This document shows, piece by piece, positions 34,949 to 44,300 of a stretch of 64,000 nucleotides of DNA; position 1 is the stretch's first letter, and the number at the start of each line of letters is the position of its first letter. The notes beneath the pieces are model-generated. The model was not told where the DNA came from and made no database searches. It saw nothing but the letters and a program-made list of their open reading frames with translations. The position numbers were made by a program, and so were the translations under genes. The stretch covers positions 1,984,001-2,048,000 of the forward strand of contig AP024889.1 of assembly GCA_024347015.1 (NCBI GenBank), written 5' to 3'. This stretch comes from Vibrio pectenicida (GTDB lineage: Bacteria; Pseudomonadota; Gammaproteobacteria; Enterobacterales; Vibrionaceae).

Positions 34949-36595
34949 ATGATAACCACACACAAAAAGGCTGATGTAAGCTTCGACACCCTACTGCGAA
35001 TATTTACCGTCCCGGAAGGACCAGACTCCACACTTACAAAAATTGAAGAAAGTCTCTCACAAAACCTTAACCAGTTTTTGCGTGAGCATATTGTTGCGGA
35101 AGAAAAACCGCTCAAAGAGATTGAAAAGGACTTCTCATCTGCATCCATTCCAGAAATACCTGAGTTTGTCTCTGAACATACACAGCATCTTCTCGATACC
35201 TTGGTTTCTCATTCTGTTCATACCTCTGCACCAAGCTTTATCGGCCACATGACATCTGCACTACCCTACTTTTTAATGCCGCTATCAAAAATCATGATTG
35301 CACTAAATCAAAACTTGGTGAAAATTGAAACTTCCAAAGCTTTTACCCCGTTAGAGCGCCAAGTATTGGGTATGTTACACCGATTGGTATACACACAAGA
35401 CGACCATTTCTATTCAAAATGGATGCACAGTGCGCAGCATTCATTAGGCGCTTTTTGCTCTGGTGGGACGATTGCAAACATTACCGCTTTATGGGTAGCA
35501 AGAAACAGTGCCTTAAAAGCACAAGGCCAGTTTAAAGGTGTTGAAAAAGAAGGGCTTTTCCAAGCAATGCAACACTATGGCTATCAAGGTTTAGCCATTC
35601 TTGTTTCAGAGAGAGGGCATTATTCGTTGACAAAAACCGCCGACATTCTTGGGTTAGGGCAGCAAGGGTTGGTGGCGGTGAAAACTGATTCAAACAACCG
35701 TATTTGCCCTCAAGCATTAAGCGAAAAAATCATTGAACTCAAACAGAAAAACATCAAGCCCTTTGCAGTTGTGGGTGTTGCTGGCACAACAGAAACGGGC
35801 TCCGTCGACCCACTCTTAGAAATGGCAGAAATATGTATCGAACACGACTGCCATTTTCATGTTGATGCTGCTTGGGGTGGCGCTACGTTAATGTCAAATA
35901 ACTACCGTTACCTATTGAATGGCATAGAAAAAGCAGATTCAGTTACCATCGATGCTCACAAACAGCTCTATGTTCCAATGGGTGCGGGTATGGTCCTCTT
36001 CAAAAGCCCTGAGGCAATGAAATCGATAGAGCATCATGCTCAATATATCCTGCGTAAAGGCTCAAAAGATCTGGGTAGCCACACCTTAGAAGGATCACGT
36101 TCAGGTATGGCAATGCTGGTGTATGCTGCAATGCACATCATTAGTCGCCCAGGTTATGAATTACTTATTGATCAAAGTATTGAAAAAACCAAGTATTTCG
36201 CCGAATTGATTAAGCAACAAGACGACTTTGAGCTGGTATCTGAACCAGAGCTTTGCCTACTAACTTATCGTTATATTCCCGGAAAAGTCCGTAAAGCGCT
36301 AGACATTGCTGACCATGAACAAAAAGTGCACCTCAATGAGCTAATTAATGAATTGACCCAGTTTATTCAAAAGCGCCAACGCGAAACGGGCAAGTCTTTT
36401 GTTTCTAGAACACGCCTTAACCCTCAGCAATGGGACAGACTCGATACTATTGTCTTTCGTGTTGTACTTGCTAACCCTTTAACTGGGCACGATATTCTAA
36501 GCTCAGTAATAGAAGAGCAAAGAGCGATCGCTGGCCAAGCACCTAATTTGATGGCAAAAATACTGGCCACAACGCACAGCATCTTAGACAGTTGA
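34949..36595 (+). CDS. panP: PanP: PLP-dependent aspartate 1-decarboxylase
   Basis: The 548-residue group II decarboxylase resembles glutamate decarboxylase but has the long N-terminus (DTLLRIFTVPEGPDSTLTKI) of PanP. PanP makes beta-alanine for pantothenate and CoA in Vibrio species that lack PanD. FCSGGTIANITALWVARN is the phosphate-binding region, HVDAAWGG provides D306, and the PLP lysine is in TIDAHKQLYVPMG (K338). ETGSVDPL is also conserved. Length is as expected. Function is assigned by similarity to that named subfamily. Confidence 0.9.
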   Translation: MITTHKKADVSFDTLLRIFTVPEGPDSTLTKIEESLSQNLNQFLREHIVAEEKPLKEIEKDFSSASIPEIPEFVSEHTQHLLDTLVSHSVHTSAPSFIGHMTSALPYFLMPLSKIMIALNQNLVKIETSKAFTPLERQVLGMLHRLVYTQDDHFYSKWMHSAQHSLGAFCSGGTIANITALWVARNSALKAQGQFKGVEKEGLFQAMQHYGYQGLAILVSERGHYSLTKTADILGLGQQGLVAVKTDSNNRICPQALSEKIIELKQKNIKPFAVVGVAGTTETGSVDPLLEMAEICIEHDCHFHVDAAWGGATLMSNNYRYLLNGIEKADSVTIDAHKQLYVPMGAGMVLFKSPEAMKSIEHHAQYILRKGSKDLGSHTLEGSRSGMAMLVYAAMHIISRPGYELLIDQSIEKTKYFAELIKQQDDFELVSEPELCLLTYRYIPGKVRKALDIADHEQKVHLNELINELTQFIQKRQRETGKSFVSRTRLNPQQWDRLDTIVFRVVLANPLTGHDILSSVIEEQRAIAGQAPNLMAKILATTHSILDS

Positions 36596-36713
36596 AAATT
36601 TCTTTCTATACACTTGTAATTTGCCTACCATTAACCGCCTCAAATCGAACGAATCTTTGCCAAAAACTATCGCGAAAGATGCTTTGGTCCGATTTAGTTT
36701 GAGGCTTGTCATG

Positions 36714-36737
36714 TTTACACCTCTCGAAAGGTGTAAA
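36714..36737. other. 9-bp inverted repeat upstream of hexR
   Basis: TTTACACCT and AGGTGTAAA flank a 6-nt centre. It lies just upstream of a TATACT element (36764-36769) and could be an operator. It is not the HexR or TyrR consensus. Confidence 0.4.
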
Positions 36738-36781
36738 TATTACAATAAACCTTTGGCTTGGGTTTATACTGGAGCCCATGG

Positions 36782-36841
36782 CGCTGGATAGGGATTACCC
36801 TTAAGTGGCTATGGCCTATCAACGAGCAGGTCTATCCAGCG
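36782..36841 (+). ncRNA. Potentially structured 5' leader of hexR
   Basis: CGCTGGATAG (36782-36791) pairs perfectly with CTATCCAGCG (36832-36841), enclosing two short hairpins, GGG-ATTA-CCC and GGC-TATG-GCC. This gives a three-way-junction-like fold. A possible leader peptide (ATG 36779, MALDRDYP then TAA) with GGAG upstream overlaps the first arm. This is inferred from pairing only. Confidence 0.35.
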
Positions 36842-36869
36842 AGTTGTTCTCTATACCTTTGTGAACACT

Positions 36870-37724
36870 ATGAATACATTAGAAAAAGTCCAAAAAAATC
36901 TAGAAAATTTCAGCAAATCTGAGCGTAAAGTAGCTGAAGTCATTATGGCGTCACCTCAGACTGCCATTCATTCTAGTATCGCAACGCTGGCTAAAATGGC
37001 AGATGTCAGTGAACCAACCGTTAACCGTTTCTGTCGTCGATTAGACACTAAAGGCTTCCCTGATTTTAAACTTCATCTAGCACAAAGCCTTGCCAATGGT
37101 ACACCTTATGTGAATCGCAATGTTGAGGAAGATGATGGCCCGGACGCGTACACACATAAGATTTTTGAGTCTACTATGGCGTGCTTGGATGTTGCGAAAA
37201 ATAGCTTGGATTCTATGCAAATTAATCGAGCCGTTGATCTGCTTACCCAAGCTAAACGCATTTCGTTCTTCGGTCTAGGCGCATCATCAGCAGTTGCACG
37301 TGATGCGCAAAATAAGTTTATTCGCTTTAACATTCCTATCACTTGTTTTGATGATATTGTAATGCAGCGCATGAGCTGTATAAACTGTACAGACAATGAT
37401 GTTATTGTGCTGATATCTCATACTGGCCGGACAAAAAGTTTAGTTGAAATTGCCAATCTTGCTCGTGAAAATGGGGCAACTGTCATTGCTATTACAGCAA
37501 AAGACTCTCCTCTAGATCAAGCCAGTTCGCTTTCTATCTCTTTAGACGTGCCGGAAGACACTGATGTGTATATGCCTATGGCAAGTCGTGTCGTACAAAT
37601 GACTGTGATTGATGTTTTGGCCACAGGCTTTACCTTAAGACGTGGTTCAGGTTTTAGAGACAATCTCAAACGAGTAAAAGAAGCGCTTAAAGATTCGCGC
37701 TACGATAAACTTTCTCAATTCTAA
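36870..37724 (+). CDS. hexR: HexR: RpiR-family regulator of sugar catabolism
   Basis: I start at the ATG at 36870 (MNTLEKVQKNLENFSKSERK), which aligns with E. coli HexR; a GTG three codons earlier is also in frame. The 284-residue protein has an N-terminal helix-turn-helix (MADVSEPTVNRFCRRLDTKG) and a SIS sugar-phosphate-binding domain (ISFFGLGASSAVARDAQNKF; VLISHTGRTKSLVEIA). HexR is controlled by 2-keto-3-deoxy-6-phosphogluconate and represses or activates Entner-Doudoroff and central carbon genes. A clear terminator follows. Confidence 0.93.
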   Translation: MNTLEKVQKNLENFSKSERKVAEVIMASPQTAIHSSIATLAKMADVSEPTVNRFCRRLDTKGFPDFKLHLAQSLANGTPYVNRNVEEDDGPDAYTHKIFESTMACLDVAKNSLDSMQINRAVDLLTQAKRISFFGLGASSAVARDAQNKFIRFNIPITCFDDIVMQRMSCINCTDNDVIVLISHTGRTKSLVEIANLARENGATVIAITAKDSPLDQASSLSISLDVPEDTDVYMPMASRVVQMTVIDVLATGFTLRRGSGFRDNLKRVKEALKDSRYDKLSQF

Positions 37725-37728
37725 CCTA

Positions 37729-37753
37729 AGAGCGCATCAGCGCTCTTTTTTAT
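37729..37753 (+). terminator. Terminator of hexR
   Basis: AGAGCGC-ATCA-GCGCTCT followed by TTTTTTAT, directly after the stop codon. Confidence 0.9.
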
Positions 37754-37868
37754 ATAAATCACAGCCCAAAGTTTATCACGAGGAAAGCCTGATAAATCGA
37801 TTCAAAATCATAAAATTAATTGATACAATTTGCACTAATCTAAAAGTCAAATATTGGAGCAAATATCT

Positions 37869-38204
37869 TTGAAAAAGATTATATTTTTAATCACTTGGCT
37901 AACTTCTGTTTACGCTTATGCAGATGATTACATGCAGAGCGTACCTGCAACCATATCCTTTATGGGTAGCCATAACCAGTATGGTATGGGTGACGTAGTT
38001 TTCAAACTGTCAACACCTGATATTCGTTGTCCTGATGGATATTGGCTCAATAAGAAAGACGTTGGCTTTGAACCGACCTTAAGCATGTTAATCGCTGCAT
38101 ACCATGCAAAAACTCCCATTAGAGCAGCTGGATTAACAAACCAGAAATGGGATGGAAGCCGTGGCTTTTATTGCAAGCTTTATTCTATTTCTTATCCCTT
38201 GTAA
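37869..38204 (+). CDS. Small exported protein of unknown function
   Basis: I choose the TTG at 37869, which has GGAG 8-9 bp upstream and gives a clean signal peptide (KKIIFLITWLTSVYAYA, cleaved before DDYM). An upstream TTG would put the Shine-Dalgarno sequence inside the gene. The 111-residue product has two cysteines (IRCPDGYW and GFYCKLY) that may form a disulfide. No family is recognised. Confidence 0.6.
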   Translation: MKKIIFLITWLTSVYAYADDYMQSVPATISFMGSHNQYGMGDVVFKLSTPDIRCPDGYWLNKKDVGFEPTLSMLIAAYHAKTPIRAAGLTNQKWDGSRGFYCKLYSISYPL

Positions 38205-38350
38205 AAGGCCAAAAGATACAAGGAGCCACTTGCTTAAGTATTATATTTAAAGGATAGATTTGAGCTATTAAAGCAACAGGTAAATGCCACTTTATTTTCC
38301 TGCGTGATTCGGGCATAGTGGCGACAATCAGAATAAAGGAGAATGACAAT

Positions 38351-38617
38351 ATGTTCGTAGTTATCTTTGGTCGTCCAGCTTGCCCTTACTGTGTTCGTGC
38401 AAAAGAACACGCTGAAACATTAAAAGCCAAGCGTGATGACTTCAACTACCGTTATGTGGATATTCATGCAGAAGGCATTTCAAAAGCTGATCTGGAAAAA
38501 ACTGTTGGTAAACCTGTAGAAACGGTTCCACAAATTTTCATTGATGAGAATCATATCGGTGGCTGTGATGAATTTGAAGCATATGCAAAAGAGCATTTGA
38601 GCCTTTTTGACGCATAA
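38351..38617 (+). CDS. grxA: GrxA: glutaredoxin 1
   Basis: The ATG at 38351 has GGAG 9 bp upstream and gives 88 residues starting MFVVIFGRPACPYCVRAKEH; a longer frame from 38318 adds an atypical leader. The active site is CPYC. TVPQIFIDENHIGGCDEF is the glutathione-binding cis-Pro and GG segment. GrxA reduces ribonucleotide reductase and mixed disulfides in the cytosol with glutathione. A YbjL-type transporter lies downstream, as these genes also neighbour each other in enterics. Confidence 0.93.
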   Translation: MFVVIFGRPACPYCVRAKEHAETLKAKRDDFNYRYVDIHAEGISKADLEKTVGKPVETVPQIFIDENHIGGCDEFEAYAKEHLSLFDA

Positions 38618-38632
38618 TAACCAGATTGTTTG

Positions 38633-38658
38633 AGCCGCTACTCATAGCGGCTTTTTTG
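38633..38658 (+). terminator. Terminator of grxA
   Basis: AGCCGCTA-CTCA-TAGCGGCT followed by TTTTTGTG. Confidence 0.88.
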
Positions 38659-38797
38659 TGCCTGTTATTTAATCGCATTGAAAAATATATGGCACAAGTC
38701 AGTAAATCGTCAATTATATAATTTAGCACTTATCATTTCCCTACATTAAGTTACAATTTGCTCACTTATTCTATGGCACTGAAGTAAGAGCTGCCCC

Positions 38798-40480
38798 GTG
38801 AACATCAACGTTTTAAACCTGCTAGAGCAAAACCCTATCCTATTAATTTTTGTTGCCCTTGCGATTGGCTTAGCCATCGGAAAAATTCGATTCGGCAACT
38901 TCCAACTTGGCAATTCAATCGGCGTCTTGCTTACTTCATTAGTTATGGGTCACCTAGGGTTTACATTTAATGCAGACGCATTGACTGTTGGCTTTATGCT
39001 GTTTATCTATTGTGTGGGCATAGAGGCTGGCCCCAACTTTTTCGGTATCTTTTTTAGAGATGGTAAACACTACTTCATCCTGAGTATGGTGGTATTATCC
39101 AGTGCTATCTTTATTACATATTTTGCCAGTCACAACCTAGGTCTTGACTTCGGATTATCTGCTGGAATGATGGCAGGCGCCTTAACCGCTACGCCTGTTT
39201 TAGTAGGTGCTCAAGACGCACTCAATTCTGGCCTTGCGACAACACCACATGCTATGGACTTTTCCGAAGTGATTGAAAATTTATCTGTCGGGTACGCCAT
39301 GGCCTACCTCGTCGGCTTAATAAGTATGATTGCTTTTGCTAAATTATTACCCAAACTTCAAAAGCAAAACTTATCTGACTCCGCTCAGCAGATAGCGCAA
39401 GAACGAGGATTAGGGAGTAACGGCCAACGTAAAGTTTATTTGCCAATCATTCGTGCTTACCGGGTTGGACAAGAACTCATCGATTGGATAGATGGCAAAA
39501 ATCTCCGCGAGCTAGGTATTTACCGCCAAACAGGTTGCTATATCGAGCGTATTCGTCGTAACGGAATCCTTGCCCATCCGGATGGTGACGCTATTTTACA
39601 ACAGGGTGATGAAATTGCACTGCTTGGCTTTCCCGATAGCCACGCTCGGCTAGATCCTAGTTTTCGTAATGGTAAAGAAGTATTCGATCGCAACCTACTT
39701 GATTTACGAATCGTAGAAGAAGAAATCGTAGTAAAAAGTGATGCCATGGCAGGCAAACGTCTATCTGATCTGAATTTATCCGAATACGGTTGTTTTCTTA
39801 ATCGAGTAGTTCGAGCGCAAATAGAAATGCCAATGGATCTCGATATTGTACTCGCTAAAGGTGACGTTCTTCAGGTTAGTGGTGAGAAAAGTCGTGTACA
39901 TGGATTGGCAAAAAAGATCGGGTTTATATCCATTCATAGCCAAATGGCCGATCTGCTAGCATTTTGTAGCTTCTTTATTCTCGGGATTATGTTCGGCCTT
40001 ATCACCATGACTTTTGGTCAGGTTTCGTTTGGCTTAGGTAATGCTGTAGGCTTATTGGTGTCTGGAATTTTGTTAGGCTTTTTACGTGCTAATCACCCAA
40101 CTTTTGGTTACGTACCTCAAGGTGCCTTAAACATGGTCAAAGACTTAGGTTTGATGTTTTTCATGGTGGGTATTGGCCTAAGTGCTGGTGGAAAAATGTT
40201 TGAACACCTCGCAGAATTTGGGCCACAGGTGATTGGGCTTTCTTTCTTGGTCAGCGTCGTTCCTGTCGCACTCGCATATCTCGTCGGTGCCTACATACTT
40301 AAAATGAATCGAGCGCTATTGTTTGGCGCAATTATTGGTGCCCGAACTTGCGCCCCTGCAATGGATATTGTTAATGACTATACCAAGTCGACTATCCCAG
40401 CTCTTGGCTACGCAGGTACTTATGCTATCGCAAATATACTGATGACCTTAGCAGGCACTCTACTCATTATTTTGAGTTGA
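38798..40480 (+). CDS. YbjL-type transporter (aspartate:alanine exchanger family)
   Basis: The 560-residue membrane protein starts at GTG and has the AAE family layout. Five or so helices ([18 protein letters not shown]...) carry the conserved [16 protein letters not shown] segment. Two central RCK_C (TrkA-C) domains lie around 205-375 ([30 protein letters not shown]). A second helix bundle has [12 protein letters not shown] near residue 510. Length is almost identical to E. coli YbjL (561). The substrate is unknown. Confidence 0.88.
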   Translation: MNINVLNLLEQNPILLIFVALAIGLAIGKIRFGNFQLGNSIGVLLTSLVMGHLGFTFNADALTVGFMLFIYCVGIEAGPNFFGIFFRDGKHYFILSMVVLSSAIFITYFASHNLGLDFGLSAGMMAGALTATPVLVGAQDALNSGLATTPHAMDFSEVIENLSVGYAMAYLVGLISMIAFAKLLPKLQKQNLSDSAQQIAQERGLGSNGQRKVYLPIIRAYRVGQELIDWIDGKNLRELGIYRQTGCYIERIRRNGILAHPDGDAILQQGDEIALLGFPDSHARLDPSFRNGKEVFDRNLLDLRIVEEEIVVKSDAMAGKRLSDLNLSEYGCFLNRVVRAQIEMPMDLDIVLAKGDVLQVSGEKSRVHGLAKKIGFISIHSQMADLLAFCSFFILGIMFGLITMTFGQVSFGLGNAVGLLVSGILLGFLRANHPTFGYVPQGALNMVKDLGLMFFMVGIGLSAGGKMFEHLAEFGPQVIGLSFLVSVVPVALAYLVGAYILKMNRALLFGAIIGARTCAPAMDIVNDYTKSTIPALGYAGTYAIANILMTLAGTLLIILS

Positions 40481-40491
40481 ATCTATCCGAC

Positions 40492-40521
40492 AAAAAAGGC
40501 TTCTCTTGGGAAACCTTTTTT
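40492..40521. terminator. Bidirectional terminator between the YbjL-type gene and the ABC operon
   Basis: AAAAAAGG pairs with CCTTTTTT around a 14-nt loop. The A and T tracts allow function in both directions between the convergent units. Confidence 0.8.
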
Positions 40522-40524
40522 GAA

Positions 40525-41202
40525 CTAGCTTAGTGGTCTTAGGTAGGCCAAAAAACGTTTTTCTGCCTGTTTGAAGCACCAAATAATAATGAAAGTTAGA
40601 GACATATAGAACAGCCCCGCAGTCAAGAATGACTCAAATGGCGCATAGTAACGGGAGTTAACTAAGCGAGCCGCGCCAGTTAAATCCACTATAGTTACAA
40701 TGCCTGCAACTGCACTTCCATGGAGCATAAAAATAACTTCATTACTGTATGCAGGCAAAGCACGGCGTAAAGCACTTGGAAGAATAATACGGCGATAGGT
40801 CATGAAAGTGCTCATACCATATGCCTTTGCAGCTTCAACCTCACCTTTAGGTAATCCGTTTATCGCACCTCGGATAATTTCTGCAGTATAAGCGGAAGTG
40901 TTAAGCACAAAAGCCACAAGCGCGCAAAACCACGCATTTTCCCACAAAGTATCTTTAACTGGGAAAAATTGATCCATACCATAATAAATAAGGTACAGTT
41001 GAACTAAGAGTGGTGTACCGCGGAAAAAATAGATAAATGCCCAGCTAGGTCCCTTCACCACATAATGGATACTATTACGAGCTATTCCTAACGGAATCGC
41101 TACAAGAAGACCAATAATCAGTGAAAGTGCGACTAACCAGGTTGTAGTCCATAACCCCCCGAGATAGATTGGCAAGCTTTCGATGATCAGTGAGAAGTCC
41201 AT
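40525..41202 (-). CDS. Basic amino acid ABC transporter permease (ArtM/HisM type)
   Basis: The 225-residue inner-membrane permease has about five helices and the EAA loop EVEAAKAYGMSTFMTYRRIILPSALRRALP, which contacts the ATPase. It is the last gene of a four-gene minus-strand operon (ATPase, binding protein, permease Q, permease M), an order like E. coli artPIQM. It lies 3 bp after the preceding permease gene. Arginine, lysine, ornithine or histidine is the likely substrate. Confidence 0.88.
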   Translation of the reverse strand: MDFSLIIESLPIYLGGLWTTTWLVALSLIIGLLVAIPLGIARNSIHYVVKGPSWAFIYFFRGTPLLVQLYLIYYGMDQFFPVKDTLWENAWFCALVAFVLNTSAYTAEIIRGAINGLPKGEVEAAKAYGMSTFMTYRRIILPSALRRALPAYSNEVIFMLHGSAVAGIVTIVDLTGAARLVNSRYYAPFESFLTAGLFYMSLTFIIIWCFKQAEKRFLAYLRPLS

Positions 41203-41205
41203 CTT

Positions 41206-41946
41206 TTACCTCGCATGGATACTAAATTTGCGCTCTACAAGCTTGAGTAAACCGGTCGATACGCTAGTGAAGACAAGAAATATAGCTGCTACTGTCATAT
41301 AAAAGGTAAATGGCATTTTGGTCGAGCCTGCTGCCAATGCACTAATACGAACCATATCTTCAAGACCAATTATAGACACCAGCGCCGTTGTCTTAAGTAG
41401 TACTAACCAATTATTCCCAAAGCCAGGCAATGCATGGCGGATCATTTGCGGTAATAATATACGACGGAAAGCAAGAGATGAGCTCATACCGTAGGCTTTC
41501 GCTGCCTCTAGCTCTCCTCTATCGACAGCCATAATAGCTCCTCGAAATGTTTCTGTCATATAAGCGCCAAATATAAACCCTATTGTAAGTACTCCTGCAA
41601 TGAAGGGGCTAACGTCGACATAATCAGGAAGGTACGATGTCCACTCATGAGTTGGATCACTCGCAGCAAACCACTCATTTAACCATTCATTAACTGAATA
41701 TAAACTGTTATTGAGTAGAATCTGTCCACCGAAGAATATTAGCATCATTAGAACGAGATCAGGGATACCACGAATCACTGTGGTATAAAGAGTTGCGATC
41801 GCTCGCGCCCAGCGGTAAGGGGCCATCTTTGCCAATGCCCCCAACATTCCCAAAACCATCGCAAGTAGTAAAGAAAGTAATGCAACTTCTATAGTGACGA
41901 TAGCCCCTTTAAATATAGAAGCTTCGTATCCTTGTAAATCCAACAT
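41206..41946 (-). CDS. Basic amino acid ABC transporter permease (ArtQ/HisQ type)
   Basis: The 246-residue inner-membrane permease of the HisMQ type starts MLDLQGYEASIFKGAIVTIE. The EAA loop reads ELEAAKAYGMSSSLAFRRIL followed by LPQMIRHALPG. It carries an extra hydrophilic insert near residues 90-110 (EWFAASDPTHEWTSYLPDY). It forms a heterodimer with the following permease. Confidence 0.88.
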   Translation of the reverse strand: MLDLQGYEASIFKGAIVTIEVALLSLLLAMVLGMLGALAKMAPYRWARAIATLYTTVIRGIPDLVLMMLIFFGGQILLNNSLYSVNEWLNEWFAASDPTHEWTSYLPDYVDVSPFIAGVLTIGFIFGAYMTETFRGAIMAVDRGELEAAKAYGMSSSLAFRRILLPQMIRHALPGFGNNWLVLLKTTALVSIIGLEDMVRISALAAGSTKMPFTFYMTVAAIFLVFTSVSTGLLKLVERKFSIHAR

Positions 41947-42000
41947 AGGCGAGTTCCTAAGCCCTAAGGAATGTGGTTAGAAAGTACTTTCTCAGCCATA

Positions 42001-42047
42001 AATAAAACAGCTTCAACAATCAACCACCAAAATTAGTGAAGCCGCTG
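42001..42047 (-). terminator. Partial terminator inside the ABC operon
   Basis: On the minus strand CGGCTTCA (42037-42044) pairs with TGAAGCTG (42008-42015, one wobble), followed by TTTTATTTAT. It sits between the binding protein and permease genes, where it would leave the binding protein more abundant than the permeases. Confidence 0.5.
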
Positions 42048-42089
42048 ATCTACCCTAGGAACATAAATCAGCAGCTATGATACTAAGAT

Positions 42090-42860
42090 CTATTGCCCAT
42101 ATACATCGTAGTCAAAGTATTTGGCAGCAATCTTCTGATACTCACCTTTCTCACGAAGTGACATAATCGCTTTATCCAATTTTTGAGTTAGATCTTTATC
42201 CTGTTTGCGCACCGCAATACCAAAACCATCACCAAACCACTTCGGATCAGTGAGTGATGGTCCAACAAACTCGTAAGCATCACCACCAGCTTTATTTAAC
42301 ATCCCTTCCTCAAGTGCTGAAGCATCTCCAAGTACTGCTACCACTCGCCCATTAGCCAAATCTAGGTAAGCTTCATCAAAAGAGCCGTAACGAACAATTT
42401 CAACTTTATCACCGTAATTATCGGTCAAGTATTTATCATGAGTAGTCGCTCTTTGCACTGCGATTTTTTGTCCATCCAAGTTATCAAAATCTAGGTTAGC
42501 ACCTTTCTTTGCTATGAATTTATTCGGGATGAGTGCATACTTGCCGGTAAAGTCTACCTTCTTTTTACGCTCCTCAGTGATAGACATAGCAGCGATAATC
42601 GCATCGTATTTTCGAGCTAGAAGTGATGGAATAATTCCATCCCAGTCTTGAGCAACAATTTTACACTTCACTTGCATTTCATTACAAAGAGCGTTGGCCA
42701 TATCAACATCAAAGCCCTTTAATGAGCCATCGGCTTCAGTCCAACTAAATGGTGGATAAGCCCCTTCTATGCCAAAACGAACCGTTTTCCAATCTTTAGC
42801 TTGAACGACGCCTGTCATTACAGTCGCAGCTAAAGCTGCAACAACTAACCAATTTTTCAT
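42090..42860 (-). CDS. Periplasmic basic amino acid binding protein of the ABC importer
   Basis: The 256-residue protein has a signal peptide (KNWLVVAALAATVMTGVVQA, cleaved before KDWKT). It has the family 3 solute-binding signature GFDVDMANALCNEMQVKC, with TVRFGIEGAYPPFSW at the start and SITEERKKKVDFTGKY in the hinge. The two cysteines (CNEMQVKC) form the disulfide typical of HisJ/ArgT. Ligand is probably arginine, lysine or ornithine. Confidence 0.9.
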   Translation of the reverse strand: MKNWLVVAALAATVMTGVVQAKDWKTVRFGIEGAYPPFSWTEADGSLKGFDVDMANALCNEMQVKCKIVAQDWDGIIPSLLARKYDAIIAAMSITEERKKKVDFTGKYALIPNKFIAKKGANLDFDNLDGQKIAVQRATTHDKYLTDNYGDKVEIVRYGSFDEAYLDLANGRVVAVLGDASALEEGMLNKAGGDAYEFVGPSLTDPKWFGDGFGIAVRKQDKDLTQKLDKAIMSLREKGEYQKIAAKYFDYDVYGQ

Positions 42861-42923
42861 TTGATACTCCTTTCGTCATGATTTTTAGTATTCGCAGAAT
42901 CTGTTGTAACGTTGACCACAAGC

Positions 42924-43694
42924 TCAATAAATAGATGAGATAAACTGCTGTAAACGCTCTGAGTCTGGATTAGTGAAGAGCTTAGCAGGGTTACCCTGCT
43001 CTTCCACTAAGCCTTGGTGTAAGAACATGACATGATTAGAAACATCGCGTGCAAATGCCATTTCATGTGTTACAACCAACATCGTTCTGCCTTCTTCAGC
43101 AAGATCTCGCATTACTCCTAGCACCTCACCGACTAATTCAGGATCAAGAGCAGAAGTAGGTTCATCAAACAGCATTACTTCAGGGTCAACAGCCAGCGCC
43201 CTAGCAATGGCTGCTCGTTGTTGTTGTCCTCCAGAAAGGTGACCAGGGTAATAATCCTTTCGCTCGTAAAGGCCAACTTTTTTTAGCAATCGCTCTGCAT
43301 CCTCTTTGGCTTGAGCCTTGGGAACACCTAATACATGGACGGGGGCTTCAATAACATTTTCAAGAACGGTCATGTGAGACCATAAGTTGAAACCTTGAAA
43401 TACCATTGCCAATCTTGAACGTATCCGTTGGACTTGCTTCTCGTTTGCAGGCATGGCTTCGCCTTGACGGCCGGTTTTCATCTGAATCAATTCACCATTG
43501 ACCCATATCTCACCTTTGGTCGGCGTTTCTAAAAGATTAATGCATCTTAGGAAAGTACTTTTACCTGAGCCAGACGAGCCTATGATAGAAATAACATCGC
43601 CTTTATTTGCTTGAAGAGAAATCCCCTTGAGCACTTCGTTGTGACCAAATGTCTTATGCAGTTCCCTTATATCTAGCGCTGCTGCATCATTCAT
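42924..43694 (-). CDS. ATP-binding subunit of the basic amino acid ABC importer (HisP/AotP type)
   Basis: I start at the ATG at 43694, giving 256 residues (MNDAAALDIRELHKTFGHNE); the frame is open for 41 more codons of non-family sequence. It shows Walker A GSSGSGKS (39-46), the signature LSGGQQQR, Walker B VMLFDEPTSALDPE and the H-loop VVTHEM. The insertion ELIQMKTGRQGEAMPANEKQ is typical of HisP/AotP-like ATPases. First gene of the operon. Confidence 0.92.
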   Translation of the reverse strand: MNDAAALDIRELHKTFGHNEVLKGISLQANKGDVISIIGSSGSGKSTFLRCINLLETPTKGEIWVNGELIQMKTGRQGEAMPANEKQVQRIRSRLAMVFQGFNLWSHMTVLENVIEAPVHVLGVPKAQAKEDAERLLKKVGLYERKDYYPGHLSGGQQQRAAIARALAVDPEVMLFDEPTSALDPELVGEVLGVMRDLAEEGRTMLVVTHEMAFARDVSNHVMFLHQGLVEEQGNPAKLFTNPDSERLQQFISSIY

Positions 43695-44300
43695 GCGCTC
43701 ATTACTCCCTGTTTCATTATCTCTTACCCAAACAAAGAAGCTTGGCACTGAAAGGCTCGAATCATGCCTTATCTCGCTACAAACTAGCACTGCACCGCTT
43801 AACATGCAACAAGTCATTAACCATTGAAATTTGCATTTAAAGTCAATATATTCACATTAAAAATCAAATATGAATCGCTTTAATCCTTTTTTGCGCATAA
43901 GGTAAAATAAAAAACACTTCTCAACAAACCACTAGAAATTAACATTTCTATAAAAAACCGGAACCATCTCAATAATTTAATCAATAGTATTATTCGTTAC
44001 ACTATTGAATATTTGATCAGCCTTATTCCTATGAAAGTCGCTTTCATATTTTTGAACTTTATCGCCTAAAGTAAGCGGAATGTAGTTAACTTTCATATCT
44101 ATTTATAAGGTGATCTAAATCAATTCCCCCCTTTATATTGCCGTTTAAACTCATACAAAAGATAAAACTCTCAATAGGGGATATATCTTTCTCAGTGCTG
44201 GCCATTCAACGTATACCGGCCTCAGTAAAGTGGTAAGGCACACTTATTTAGTCACAACCCCCTTGCCACAACCACTCTTTAGATTAAATATGAGGAATCT
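43695..44300. other. Divergent intergenic region between the ABC operon and the DUF3360 gene
   Basis: About 600 bp, very AT-rich at 43840-44160. An FNR-like box lies at 44110-44123. No ArgR box of good quality and no further gene are visible. Confidence 0.45.
44110..44123. promoter_or_regulatory. FNR-like box upstream of the DUF3360 gene
   Basis: GTGATCTAAATCAA matches the FNR consensus TTGAT-N4-ATCAA at 9 of 10 positions (read TTGATTTAGATCAC on the minus strand). It is 178 bp upstream of the next gene, which precedes pflB. Confidence 0.5.

Noticed and set aside
36714..36737. TyrR or HexR box
   Set aside because: The TTTACA...TGTAAA order is the reverse of the TyrR consensus, and the sequence does not match the HexR consensus.
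43818..44060. ArgR boxes for the ABC operon
   Set aside because: Only half-matches such as TGAATATTTGATC were seen; the full TGAAT-N-ATTCA palindrome is missing.
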